DNA from: Lineolata rhizophorae
Lineage: Eukaryota; Ascomycota; Dothideomycetes; Lineolatales; Lineolataceae
Assembly (NCBI GenBank): GCA_010093515.1
Contig: MU001682.1
Location: 379,997-443,996 of the forward strand
Length of the DNA: 64,000 nucleotides
Reading direction: 5' to 3'
The first letter of the stretch is position 1, and the number at the start of each line of letters is the position of its first letter. The notes below the pieces were generated by a model that was not told the DNA's origin, searched no databases, and was given only the letters and a program-made list of their open reading frames with translations. This document shows, piece by piece, positions 1-10,899 of this stretch. The position numbers and the translations under genes were made by a program.

Positions 1-690
1 CTCATCATTTCCCGTTGATATGCCTTTTCTCGGAGGTTCAGATTCCTTCTTGGCCGGTTTCGTCCCAAAATTGAGAGTGATTTTCTCTCCGTCGGCACGC
101 TGTAATTCCCGAATTTGCGGTTTGTCCTCTGCTTCTTTGGCGCGCGCGCGCGCCCTCTCCACCTGTTCCTGAATCATGCGTTGCTCGCGTTCCTCATCGC
201 CTCTCTCCATCCTTTCCTTTTTACGGATAGCTTCTTGACGCCTTAGGGCTTCCGGACTGTTGTCGACCCAACTGACGTAGAGACCCTTGTCATCGTCGGA
301 GACACGGCAGATGCCTTCACGACCGAGGTATTTCGCAAACTCGGTCAAACTGGGCCACCTGGTGGCATTCATGTGGATATGTTCCTTGTTGGCGATGTAC
401 TCCTGATAGAAGTGATTGATGTGCACCGGCTTAGTGCCGTGGGCCGTCTTCAAAAGCTGCAAGAAATCGCGAAGGAACTGCTGGCTGTAGTTCTCGATGT
501 GCCTTTTCGGGTCTTCTCCGATGAGTTGCATCTGCCGAACGTGCGACTCGGATTGGACGTGGCACTTGAACCCATTCTCGTCGCGCATTTGTCGTTCGCA
601 GGCTTGACAGTACCAGCGCAGCCGCCCTAGGCCTTTGGCCTTCATCTTATTGCTGAGGTGCTTGGAAGTACCGACTTCGGCGCGCGGCAT
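1..690 (-). CDS. KIN17-family DNA/RNA-binding protein (partial, cut by left edge)
   Basis: The minus strand is open without interruption from an ATG at 690 to the window edge, about 230 residues. The product starts MPRAEVGTSKHLSNKMKAKG and carries a C2H2-type finger near residues 29-52 (WYCQACERQ followed by FKCHVQSESH), then the winged-helix-like Kin17 region containing NYSQQFLRDFL, ATRWPSLTEFAKYLG and SWVDNSPEALRR, then a charged helix (RMERGDEEREQRMIQEQVER). KIN17/Rts2 proteins are nuclear, bind curved DNA and RNA, and are linked to replication, repair and splicing. The C-terminal part lies outside the window. The gene faces the dioxygenase gene across a shared upstream region. Family assignment is firm because the start, the finger and the mid domain are all present in order. 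Confidence 0.93.
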   Translation of the reverse strand, partial: MPRAEVGTSKHLSNKMKAKGLGRLRWYCQACERQMRDENGFKCHVQSESHVRQMQLIGEDPKRHIENYSQQFLRDFLQLLKTAHGTKPVHINHFYQEYIANKEHIHMNATRWPSLTEFAKYLGREGICRVSDDDKGLYVSWVDNSPEALRRQEAIRKKERMERGDEEREQRMIQEQVERARARAKEAEDKPQIRELQRADGEKITLNFGTKPAKKESEPPRKGISTGNDE

Positions 691-1409
691 GGTTGCGACC
701 TGGGATGCTAGGTGTTACGGCAGAGGGTGGCTGTGGTAATATCGAGGCCCAAGAGGGTACGCTGTATGGCGTTGTTGTTGGCGCGCTGTGGAGTAAGGTT
801 GAAGTTTGAAGCTTTGGTGGCGGGGCGGTGGCTGTACTATATCGGTAGCTGGCTTGGGCCACGCTAGGTGGCGCACGAGCGAGAAATGACTCAGCAACAA
901 TAGCACAAGGTAAACAAGCTATGCGTTACGTAAGTATCTGTTCATTACGCAGCATGTGTTTCACTCCCCTTAGCGGGGTGGGGCTGCCACGTGATGCCAG
1001 CAGATGCCGCGGAACGCTGTGCCGACAGATGCCGCGCGTAGCCGTCTGACTACGTCCACCACGACAAAGCGGCCATTCTCCGCGCTGGCCTTAAGCAATT
1101 GAACTCAGCGGTGGTCCAATGGAGTTGCGCGGGGTTGGCATATCTCCACTGTTAACTGCCGTCATACAGTGGGTAGTAGCGGGCCATCAAGCAGGGCTTT
1201 CACAGCCGCGGCATCCTATCGTTTACGGAGCACAAGTCGCCTCACGCCTAGATAAGGGGTCGCGTTTCTGCTATAAGCCCGCGGCTCTCGACAGTGCACC
1301 CTCAAGCAATCGAGCAATCGAGCATCTCGAGAAATACTTCATTGTTCATCCCTAACGTACGAGATCTTCAAGAGTTTTAGCCTTCAAGACAAACCGTAAC
1401 GCTGTAGAA
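691..1409. promoter_or_regulatory. Divergent promoter between KIN17 and HPPD
   Basis: No convincing gene is seen. The stretch contains a CACGTG E-box at 988-993, a CCCCT element just upstream of it, and a directly repeated 11-mer (CAGATGCCGCG at 1001-1011 and 1026-1036). It must hold the 5' leaders and promoters of the two flanking genes. The role of these motifs is inference only. Confidence 0.5.
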
Positions 1410-2826
<1,417 letters not shown>

Positions 2827-2989
2827 CGCCTTACCGACGAGGGAACAAAGTCCGAGCTCGGTATGATGTAGGCTTTCGAAGCGCTGTTCTCGAGGAGTGC
2901 AATGCCTCTCAAACGAGACATCCTTCAATGTAAATAAGTAATTTAGCATGGGCTTCTCGGATTAAACCTGGGTGCATCACTCTTCCCAC

Positions 2990-4029
2990 CTATTGCAGCA
3001 CTAGCCGTTCTAGGCTAGTATCTACAACTGGAAGTACTTGAGCGAGGCGGTTTGGATCGCGCATTAACGCAGGGACGTCCTCTCTCGCGACGGAAAGTTT
3101 TTCCCTGACAACGTCGAACTTCTCCTCTCGAGCAGTGTACTCCCGGATGACCTCTTTCGTTCGGAACTCAATAAATACCCGGGTATCCCGCACGCGGAAT
3201 ACGACATTGTCAAGACGCATGAAGAAGCGCGAGAGCAGGAGCAGCCTCGTGGGCATGACGCGAACTTTGCAAGATAGCATGGCAATGCCGTTGTCGGCAA
3301 GCTCGTCCTCGTAAAGCATGACCTCGTCGAAAAACAGAATAGGATCTGGACGCTTTAGAAGCTCGAGCGGGAGCGGCGTCAACGTCGGCGCAAAAATAGG
3401 AGCGGAGGGTGGGGCGCTTATCGATCCTTTGTAGTCCGTAGTGTAGGACCAATCGAACGGTTTGACGACCTCTTTGATGTCTTCGTAGTGGTGCTGTCTG
3501 ATGGCCACGATTAGCCGTACGGAGCCGGGGGGGTTGGCGCGAAGGCGGACGCTAATTACCGGTTTCTCTGCCACTCCCGCGAGTACGACACCTTTAACAT
3601 GGCCTCGCCCGTCTTGTCCACGCGGTCGAGGGCATCAAACGCATTGAACTCAATGACCCAGCCGCTCGCGGCGTGCTCGATGCGGGCATAGTTGTCGCCG
3701 AATATCATCTCGGGTGGGTTGATGCCTAGCCTGTCGGTCATGTCCTCGATGGGCCCAGCCTTGAGGATGGGCAGTTTCCGGGTCGTGACACGGAACCCGG
3801 ACTGCGTCGTACCTGCCTCGCCGGGGCGCATGGCGGGCTCGAGGCTGCCGTTGCCGGACTGGGCCGCCATGGGTGGCCGCGTCGTGAGATGCCAACGGGC
3901 GGTGGGAAGCTCGCGGCGCGTGGAGGACGGCCATGAACCGGAGGCGTCTGCGGGCGTGTGTAGCCGCTCCACCGCTCGCCCGGTCGGCCAATCGCACGAG
4001 GCGGGCCAATTTTTCTGCCATCCGCACAC
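2990..4029 (-). CDS. TIP41-like type 2A phosphatase regulator
   Basis: TIP41 binds TAP42-class proteins and PP2A-type catalytic subunits in TOR signalling. Two exons: 4029-3560 and 3497-2990 (intron 3559-3498, 62 nt), 325 residues. Diagnostic family motifs are seen in order: LPILKAGPIEDMTDRLG, PPEMIFGDNYARIEH, EFNAFDALDRVDKTGEAMLK, then across the splice VVKPFDWSYTTDYKG, LKRPDPILFFDEVMLYEDEL, ADNGIAMLSCKVRVMP and RVRDTRVFIEF. The N-terminal 85 residues are family-variable. The gene starts only 121 bp from the start of IMP dehydrogenase on the opposite strand, so the two share one short divergent promoter. Confidence 0.95.
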
Positions 4030-4150
4030 AGGCTAGATTTTGTGCCTGCTAGGGATTGCTCTCCAACTTCGCTCTCCCTTCCCCTTGGAGGTGCCCCGGT
4101 GATCTTCGACCCGACGGCAGCTTCCCTTGCACCCTCACGCGCTCGAAGCC
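4030..4150. promoter_or_regulatory. Short shared promoter of TIP41 and IMP dehydrogenase
   Basis: Only 121 bp separate the two divergent start codons, and this includes both 5' leaders unless one start is internal. The sequence is pyrimidine-rich on the plus strand near 4057-4086. No TATA box is obvious. Confidence 0.6.
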
Positions 4151-6050
4151 ATGCCCATCACCAACGGTGACGCCATGAACGAACCCACGTCCACAAAGGC
4201 GCTGGACTGTTCCGCCGCCATGGACGTCCTGGCCCAGTACCCCGACCGCGACGGCATTGACGTCCAGACATTGCTAGACTCCAAGAACCACGGCGGCCTG
4301 ACGTACAACGACTTTCTCGTGCTTCCCGGCTACATCGGTACGCTGATCTCTTCCGTGCCTCTGGCTCGCGTGCGACTAGCTGACTTCCGCGGCCCTAGGC
4401 TTTCCGGCTTCCGAAGTCTCGATGGAGACGCCTGTGACAAAGCGAATCTCGCTCAAGACGCCTTTTCTCTCCTCGCCCATGGATACTGTGACTGAGCATT
4501 CCATGGCCATCTATATGGCGCTGCTCGGCGGCCTGGGTGTCATTCACCACAACTGCTCCGCCGAGGATCAGGCCGAGATGGTTCGTAAGGTCAAGCGGTA
4601 CGAGAACGGCTTCATCCTCGACCCTGTGGTCATCTCTCCAAGGACTACAGTTGGGGAGGCGAAGCAGCTGAAGGAGAAGTGGGGCTTTGGTGGCTTTCCT
4701 GTCACCGGTGAGTTCTGCCTCCTTCCGCATATGCCCTGTCGACTTCAGTGATGACGAACACAATTTGCCCTTAATAACTTTCGTTCATCCGCAACGACAT
4801 AATGTCTTGGGGACCAAATGGAGATTTCTGTCTGATTGAGTCTACTATGCGGGCTTCTTTTATATTCTCGTCTGTCTTGTTGCTCTCACTGACGTTCGAG
4901 CGATACAGAAAATGGCACCCTGCGCTCCAAACTGGTGGGCATCGTCACTTCGCGTGACATCCAGTTCCACGCAGATCTGGACGACCCCGTGACCTCTGTC
5001 ATGTCTGTTGACTTAGTGACGGCTCGTACTGGCATCACGCTCCAGGATGCCAATGGCATATTGAGCAAGTCTAAAAAGGGGAAGTTGCCAATTGTGGACG
5101 AAGGCGGGAACCTCGTATCTCTTCTTTCCCGGTCTGACCTCATGAAGAATCTCCACTATCCTCTCGCTTCTAAGCTCCCGCATTCGAAACAGCTAATATC
5201 CGCAGCCGCAATTGGTACCCGTCCGGAAGACAAGGCCCGTCTTCAGAAACTGGTGGATGCTGGGTTGGACATTGTTATCCTTGACAGCAGCCAGGGTAAT
5301 AGCGTCTTCCAGATTGAAATGATCAAGCATATCAAAGAGAGATATCCTGAACTGGACGTAATTGGTGGAAACGTCGTTACCCGCGAACAGGCTGCAGCTC
5401 TTATCGCTGCTGGTGTTGACGGTTTGCGTATAGGCATGGGTAGCGGGAGCGCTTGCATTACCCAGGAAGTCATGGCGGTCGGACGGCCACAAGCGGCGTC
5501 CGTCTACAACGTCGCTTCGTTTGCGGCCAAGTTTGGGGTGCCTTGTATCGCTGACGGCGGCATCCAAAATGTAGGCCATATTGTCAAAGGCCTTGCGCTG
5601 GGCGCGACAACTGTCATGATGGGCGGTTTGCTTGCTGGAACGACCGAATCGCCCGGACAGTACTTTGTGAGCCGCGAAGGACAACTCGTCAAAGCCTACC
5701 GCGGTATGGGGAGTATCGATGCCATGGAGGACAAGAAGGCTGGAGCTGGGAGTAAGAACAGCAAGGCTAGCAACGCTGGCACCGCGAGGTACTTCTCCGA
5801 AGGTGATCGACTGTTGGTCGCCCAAGGGGTTTCTGGTTCTGTTCTGGATAGGGGATCCGTGACCAAGTTCATTCCTTATCTTATGGCCGGCGTGCAGCAT
5901 TCTTTGCAAGATATAGGAGTTAAGAGTCTGCATGAACTGCGTCAAAATGTTGTTCATGGAAAGGTCAGGTTTGAGCTTCGAACAGTCAGTGCCCAGGCAG
6001 AGGGTAATGTTCACGGTCTGCATAGCTTTGATAAGAAGTTGTACTCATAA
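4151..6050 (+). CDS. Inosine-5'-monophosphate dehydrogenase
   Basis: Rate-limiting NAD-dependent step of guanine nucleotide synthesis (IMP to XMP). Three exons: 4151-4337, 4399-4707, 4909-6050, giving 545 residues. Features in order: [18 protein letters not shown] at the start of the barrel, [31 protein letters not shown], a CBS-domain insert (VVGIVTSRD-like [12 protein letters not shown] and [20 protein letters not shown]), the phosphate/aspartate loop LDSSQGNS, the catalytic-cysteine loop [11 protein letters not shown], and the mobile flap KAYRGMGS. The flap tyrosine is retained, as in ordinary drug-sensitive fungal enzymes. ATG at 4151 was preferred over a second ATG nine codons downstream because both are in frame and the first gives the common leader length. 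Intron 2 (201 nt) is long for this window. Confidence 0.97.
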
Positions 6051-6308
6051 GGGGAGAACAAGAAAGTGAAGGAATACCAAGTTCATGGGCGGCGGAGAAC
6101 ATCGGCGTTAGGAGGGATGCAGTGCTATGAAACTTGAGCGGGGAACGGATATATGTAATGGTACTCGGTGTTGGTCCAATTGCTAATTGGCAAACCTGCC
6201 ACCCTCTACATGGTTCCGGGTACACTTGTGTACATGCTTCTTGAGTCTGTGATCTCCGGACGTGTAACGGAGAACATTTACAGTGGGCTAGCCGTGAAGA
6301 ATGTTACC

Positions 6309-7395
6309 TCAATAGGACCTGGCTTTTTTGGCCGCTCTGTCGGCTTTTCTTGCTTGATTCATGCTAGGAATTCTGTTATTTTCAGCCCTCTGGTACCGTT
6401 CCAGCGCTTTGTCGTCAACATCATCGAGTACAAAGTGCCCTAAGTGACCTCCTCGCCAACGTTGTATAACCCATAGTGCGGCACTTTCCAATTCTGGCAT
6501 CCCACCCTTTTGCAGCCGTCCCGTTTTGTGGGCGACTGCGTCGAGAAGAGAAGTTATGTCGTTGGTAGGGCGGCGATATTCCCGATATAGGTCGGGATTC
6601 ACAAGGTTGACGTGATAAAGCAGGTAATCCGCAAGCGTCACGGGTGAGACAATGGTGTCCTTGACGCTACCGCACAGGGCGAGTTTTAGCATTGCGTCTT
6701 GGTCTGGGACGTAAGGGACGAAAACGCCGGGCGTGTCTAGAAGGTAGACTCCACCGCTGCCGTCCTTGCCCTCGGATATCTTAACACTCGACGCAATTTT
6801 TCGCGTGATGCCCGGTTGGGCACCGGTTCGCGCCGCCTTCCCTTTCCCAAGTCCAACCGATCGGAGGGCATTGAGAAGTGAGGATTTGCCGACGTTGGGC
6901 ATGCCAACAACCAGAACGCGCGAACCGGTGACGGAGAAGTTTTGGCTCGAGAAGGTTTCGGCATACTGCAGCACTTTGCGGACGTCATTTCGGTGGTGAT
7001 GGTTGGTGAAGAGCACTTGAGACGGACGATGCCACCTCCGCACGATCTCCTCCCGCTACATCTAGTGTTAGTTTAAAGATAACCATGTGCCAAGTACTAG
7101 CGAATATGAGAGTGCGAGGTAGGGTAGATACCTTGGCGTCCGATGGCCGGCCGGTGCTAGCTAGGTCCTTCTTGGTGTATACTAGGAGCCGGTCTCGGCC
7201 GACTAGCAACTGTTCAAACAGCGGGTTTCGCGATGTCAGCGGCAGTCTGTAGTCACGACATTCGATAACCAGGTCGACCGAAGAGAGCAAGCTCTTCATC
7301 TTGGAAAGGGCGGCATTGTGATGCCCGAGAAAATATGTTCTTGGGAGAGAGTCGAGTGTTGGAAAGACCTGACGGGGAACGAAAGAGGATGCCAT
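6309..7395 (-). CDS. Mitochondrial ribosome-assembly GTPase MTG1 (YlqF/RbgA family)
   Basis: A circularly permuted GTPase of the mitochondrial matrix face that helps assemble the large mitoribosomal subunit. Exons 7395-7132 and 7055-6309 (intron 7131-7056), 336 residues. Permuted order is visible: G4 motif TKKD (near residue 75) comes before the P-loop GMPNVGKSS and the G3 motif DTPGV, as expected for YlqF-type proteins. The N-terminal LPRTYFLGHHNAALSKM and VIECRDYRLPLTSRNP are typical. Start at 7395 matches the conserved family start; an in-frame ATG at 7497 would add a 34-residue arginine-rich leader that resembles a mitochondrial presequence, so the longer form is possible. C-terminus is lysine-rich (KADRAAKKARSY). 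Confidence 0.94.
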
Positions 7396-7811
7396 GGTCT
7401 TGAGACGGGCAGGTCTAACATCGTGGTTGGCACTAAGCCGGCGGGAGGAGTTCAAGGGCGCATGAAGTCGGCACGGTAGCGTTCGAGCCTTTAACATCGC
7501 ACCACGACAGGCTCGCGATGCAGCGAAGTCTTCGGGAAATTTACGCGAGACGCCAAACCGTTTAGGGCAAATTCAAGCGGGGTGCCTAGCTCATCGCTAT
7601 CCGTATGTACAATGCCTGCAATCACCCTGCACACGAAGAGGCTTGGAGACCCAGCTTGTCACTACAGCAGTCCCTATGTAAACACTCGCGACCTATAGTA
7701 CGTATTCGGACGCGCGAGCGTAGCTTGTAATTGAACCTAGAGAGTTTGAACTCAGTCGGATTGGCCGTCGACTTCGTCCTTGTTCTTTTCCTTCTTTTTG
7801 CCGATGCCGAA
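7396..7811. other. Gap between MTG1 start and the Sel1/TPR-like gene stop
   Basis: Contains the MTG1 upstream region on its left. At 7752-7811 there is a coding-looking minus-strand stretch in the same frame as the next gene, beyond its stop codon (see findings). The rest shows nothing recognisable. Confidence 0.4.
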
Positions 7812-9212
7812 TCATCGTAGTCCTGATGTGTCTATACCTATCTCGTCGGCAATCTGAGATACTTCATCCATGATTTTTGGGCCCCACCACTTGCGAAACT
7901 CGTGGAAGTGCATCCAACGGATGATAGGTTCCATACCGGCACGTGCGTCGAGCTGTCTTGCAAACTTGAGAGCTTCTAAAGGATGCTTGCGGAAGTCGGG
8001 CCCCATGTTTTGAAGCCCGGTCAAAATCCAGTCCTCACCCCATCGCTTCCTCCTTCGAAAAGCGCTCCGGGACTGGGCTGGATCAAAGCATCCGAACTCG
8101 TCGACCAAGCTCTTTTCTGGGCTCTTGGAGCCATTTATGATACGTGGGGCTAACCCGTCGACCAAGAAATCCAACCATGGCCTTTGAAATGTCTCGAGAT
8201 GGCGGTTGATTATAGGATGATCGATCTGCCGCAGTTGTTCCAGGGGCAAGCCATAGACGATGCCGAGCTTCATGGCGCATTCCGGGTGCCCTGCTGCGGC
8301 ACCCTTTATTACATACTCTAGCCAAGGAGCGGATAGCTTAGGGTATGTTCGGGACATGTACGCCATTGACTCCAACATCCTTGTGCGGCGGAAAGCATCT
8401 CGGGCTTCTTCAAGATGCGTCGTCTCCAAGTGGAGCTGCCCAAGCTCAAACCAGGCAGCTAGCGCAACTGTCGAGCCCGAGGGCTCGTCGCGCAGGACCT
8501 TCTCCAAGATCTCCTTCGCTCGCACGATGCGGTCACCATGAAGGCCGCCGTAACGGTCATCACGCGCAAGGAACCTAGCGTACTGCACCTGTGCCCTTGG
8601 ATCTTTCTTCTCCAGCGCGAGGCGTTCTAGAGCGTGGAAGACGGGCTCGATCTTGGACATCGGCCAATCTGCGACGTGGCTGCCCTGGGGATCGAGGAAG
8701 GGCTGCGTGACGAAGTAGATGGACGGGAAATGTCCAAGGGCAGCGCAAGAGAAGAGGATGCGGGCGCCCATGAAATTCCACGGGAAGGATGCCGCGGTGG
8801 CTAGCTGACGGCCGAGCGTGCAAAAGTCCAGCAAGTCCACCGAGTGCCTGGACAGGACCTGATTGACCTCGCCAGCGGTAGGGAATTCGCGCACCTGGAA
8901 GGCATCTAAGATGCGGACCGCTTTGCGCGCATCAATTTGGATGAACTTATGACGGTGATAATACTCGAGCAGGCGCAGGATTGGCTCCGCAGAGAGACGC
9001 CAATATTCGTAACCATAGTCACCCTCGAGAGTGAGTGAAGGCCGCGAGACGCGCTTTGATCTCCGAACCGAGGGCGAGGGCGATAATCTAGCGACGTAGG
9101 GCCGGCTGAAGCCTCGGGGGTGGAGCGGGAGGGTACGAGGATGGGTTCGAGGACAATGTCTAGGACAGGCGGCTTGGAGGAAGAGCGGCTGGAGCGCCCG
9201 CGGGTTCGACAT
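7812..9212 (-). CDS. Sel1/TPR-like helical-repeat protein, probably mitochondrial
   Basis: Single exon, 466 residues from ATG 9212. The first 55 residues are rich in Arg, Ser, Pro and His with no acidic residue (ARGININE-rich leader around RTHPRTLPLHPRGFSRP), which suggests a mitochondrial targeting sequence. The rest is alpha-helical with short repeats of the tetratricopeptide/Sel1 kind, for example ARFLARDDRYGGLHG, AWFELGQLHLETTHLEEARD and GHPECAMKLGIVYG. I recognise no catalytic motif and the family function is unknown to me. The frame stays open for 19 further codons beyond the TGA at 7812-7814, encoding a lysine-rich tail ending at a TGA at 7752-7754. The 178-bp region to FCF2 is a shared divergent promoter. 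Confidence 0.8.
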   Translation of the reverse strand: MSNPRALQPLFLQAACPRHCPRTHPRTLPLHPRGFSRPYVARLSPSPSVRRSKRVSRPSLTLEGDYGYEYWRLSAEPILRLLEYYHRHKFIQIDARKAVRILDAFQVREFPTAGEVNQVLSRHSVDLLDFCTLGRQLATAASFPWNFMGARILFSCAALGHFPSIYFVTQPFLDPQGSHVADWPMSKIEPVFHALERLALEKKDPRAQVQYARFLARDDRYGGLHGDRIVRAKEILEKVLRDEPSGSTVALAAWFELGQLHLETTHLEEARDAFRRTRMLESMAYMSRTYPKLSAPWLEYVIKGAAAGHPECAMKLGIVYGLPLEQLRQIDHPIINRHLETFQRPWLDFLVDGLAPRIINGSKSPEKSLVDEFGCFDPAQSRSAFRRRKRWGEDWILTGLQNMGPDFRKHPLEALKFARQLDARAGMEPIIRWMHFHEFRKWWGPKIMDEVSQIADEIGIDTSGLR

Positions 9213-9390
9213 GGTCGTCGCGCGGAGCGTACTCCGTTCGGGTGGACGCGCGCGGATAGGTCGGCAATCACGTGCTGACGAACCTTGATCACGTGATAGC
9301 GGGCATGCCACCGCTAGGGGTTTCCCCGAGCGTGAAATTTGTGTGGCCCACGGAGGTATCGCCCGACTGCTTCTCACCGCAACGCCACCT
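9213..9390. promoter_or_regulatory. Divergent promoter with two E-boxes (Sel1/TPR-like gene and FCF2)
   Basis: Two CACGTG palindromes lie at 9269-9274 and 9290-9295, 21 bp apart start to start, that is two helical turns. They sit midway between the two start codons. CACGTG is the core site of Cbf1/other bHLH factors in fungi; binding here is inferred. Confidence 0.55.
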
Positions 9391-10310
9391 ATGCGCGGCA
9401 AGTGGACGCTCGACCCAGGCGAGCTGGAGGAGCTGCGCCGCCTGTACTCGGATGCTGCCGAGAGCGTGCGGCAGGATATTACCACGAGCTCTCGCGGCGA
9501 GCTGGCCCCTCTGGCTTCGTCCGCCGTCATGGGCGCTCCTCCGCCGTTGCCTCCGCTCATCCGGCGCTATCTCGATATGGACGTGAGCAGGCGCGCCACA
9601 AAGCGGACGCAGGAACCCAAGACGTCTTCGGATCTTCGTCTGCGGAAGGTGGAGGACCCAGTGGCGGCGAAGAAGCGACGTCAGCGCGTGAGTTCTCTTT
9701 CGTACAACCTCCGGCCTGTGCGGAGCGGTCCTCGGGCAGCCTCTGATGATAACTTTTCCCAATGTTTTCCCTTGACGCGGACCTCAATCCCCGTGCTGGG
9801 GATACCTCCGCATATATGAAAGTTCTACTTTGTTCATAGTTACTCTGATCTCGTCTTCGCGCCGCCACCTCAAGCGCGCAAATGCCTTCTCTTCTCGTAG
9901 CTTGCTGACTGTCCCGGCCTAAACAGGAGAAGCATGCAACGGCTGGACCAGACTGGTTCAACCTCCCACGTACCGAGCAGACCGAGGAAGCCAAGCGCGA
10001 CTTCCAGCTACTCAAGATGCGCTCCGTCCTGGATCCGCACCGCCACTACAAAAAGGAGAGCGCCAAGGCGGAAATGCCGAAGTACTCCCAACGGGGCACC
10101 CTCATCGAGGGCCCCGCTGAATACTACACCGCGCGGATACCGAACAAGGAGCGCAAGCGGACGTTTGTGGAGGAGGTGCTGGCTAAGGAGGCTGAGTCGG
10201 GCAAGTTCAAGGAAAAATTCGAGGCGTTGCAAGCCACCAAGAGGAGCGGAAAAAAGGAGCACTACAAGGCGCTCAGGGCAAAGAGGGCGTCCAATTTCAA
10301 GCGCTCATGA
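9391..10310 (+). CDS. rRNA-processing protein FCF2
   Basis: FCF2 is a nucleolar protein of the small-subunit processome needed for early pre-rRNA cleavages. Exons 9391-9687 and 9927-10310 (intron 239 nt, the longest here), 226 residues. The Fcf2 domain occupies the second exon: PDWFNLPRTEQTEEAKRD, LLKMRSVLDPHRHYKK, GTLIEGPAEYYTARIPNKE and RKRTFVEEVLA, followed by a basic tail. The N-terminal exon is low in conservation and ends in a basic patch (AAKKRRQR) that could act as nuclear localisation signal. An ATG start at 9391 was chosen; no other in-frame ATG lies upstream in the open stretch. Confidence 0.94.
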
Positions 10311-10899
10311 AACTTAATCAGATGCCGAGGGCACTTCGCCCGTGGTCATCTTGCCATGCTTCTCACTATTGCGCATTCACCGTGCCGAGTGTCTGGCTCG
10401 CCAAAGCGGCTTTCGCGGGCAAATTGCGCGCCACTGTATTGACTCCGCAGCTACATACGTGTACGGTGCTGCAGCCATAAATGTCTACGGGCGTGTTATG
10501 GTCACTTGGGGCAGTGGTTTCTAGCTGCTTGATATGAAGCTACTAGCCATCAGAAGACGTGTTATCGATGCATGTGGACGAATCCATGCATGATCTGATC
10601 CAGAATATTTAGATTGTGTGAATTATGTATGTACAAAGCCTCAACCTACTAGTCCAATCCTCGTTTCATGTTACTATTGAATCTCTTGCAAAATGCTACC
10701 GAGTCTTGATGCTATGCCCTAGGTCGCCATTTCCTGAATCACATGCACTAAGAACTCCTAAGACCAACCAAAGAGTGAGCAATCCGACTGACAGGAGGTG
10801 ATACAGAGGCTCGAATAGGTTCGCTGGAAACTCGTTCTTGTTCCCATGTCGTGTAAGAGTAACACCTAAATCTGTTGTGTGGATTGGTTTTCATTACCT
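10311..10899. other. 3' intergenic region between convergent genes
   Basis: Lies between the stops of FCF2 and ornithine aminotransferase. AT content rises; only short unconvincing open frames are seen. It probably holds the two 3' untranslated regions. Confidence 0.5.

Noticed and set aside
4151-6050. IMP dehydrogenase as a drug-resistance copy inside a mycophenolic-acid-type gene cluster
   Set aside because: No polyketide synthase, prenyltransferase or oxygenase genes are nearby, and the flap Tyr (KAYRGMGS) is the ordinary residue.
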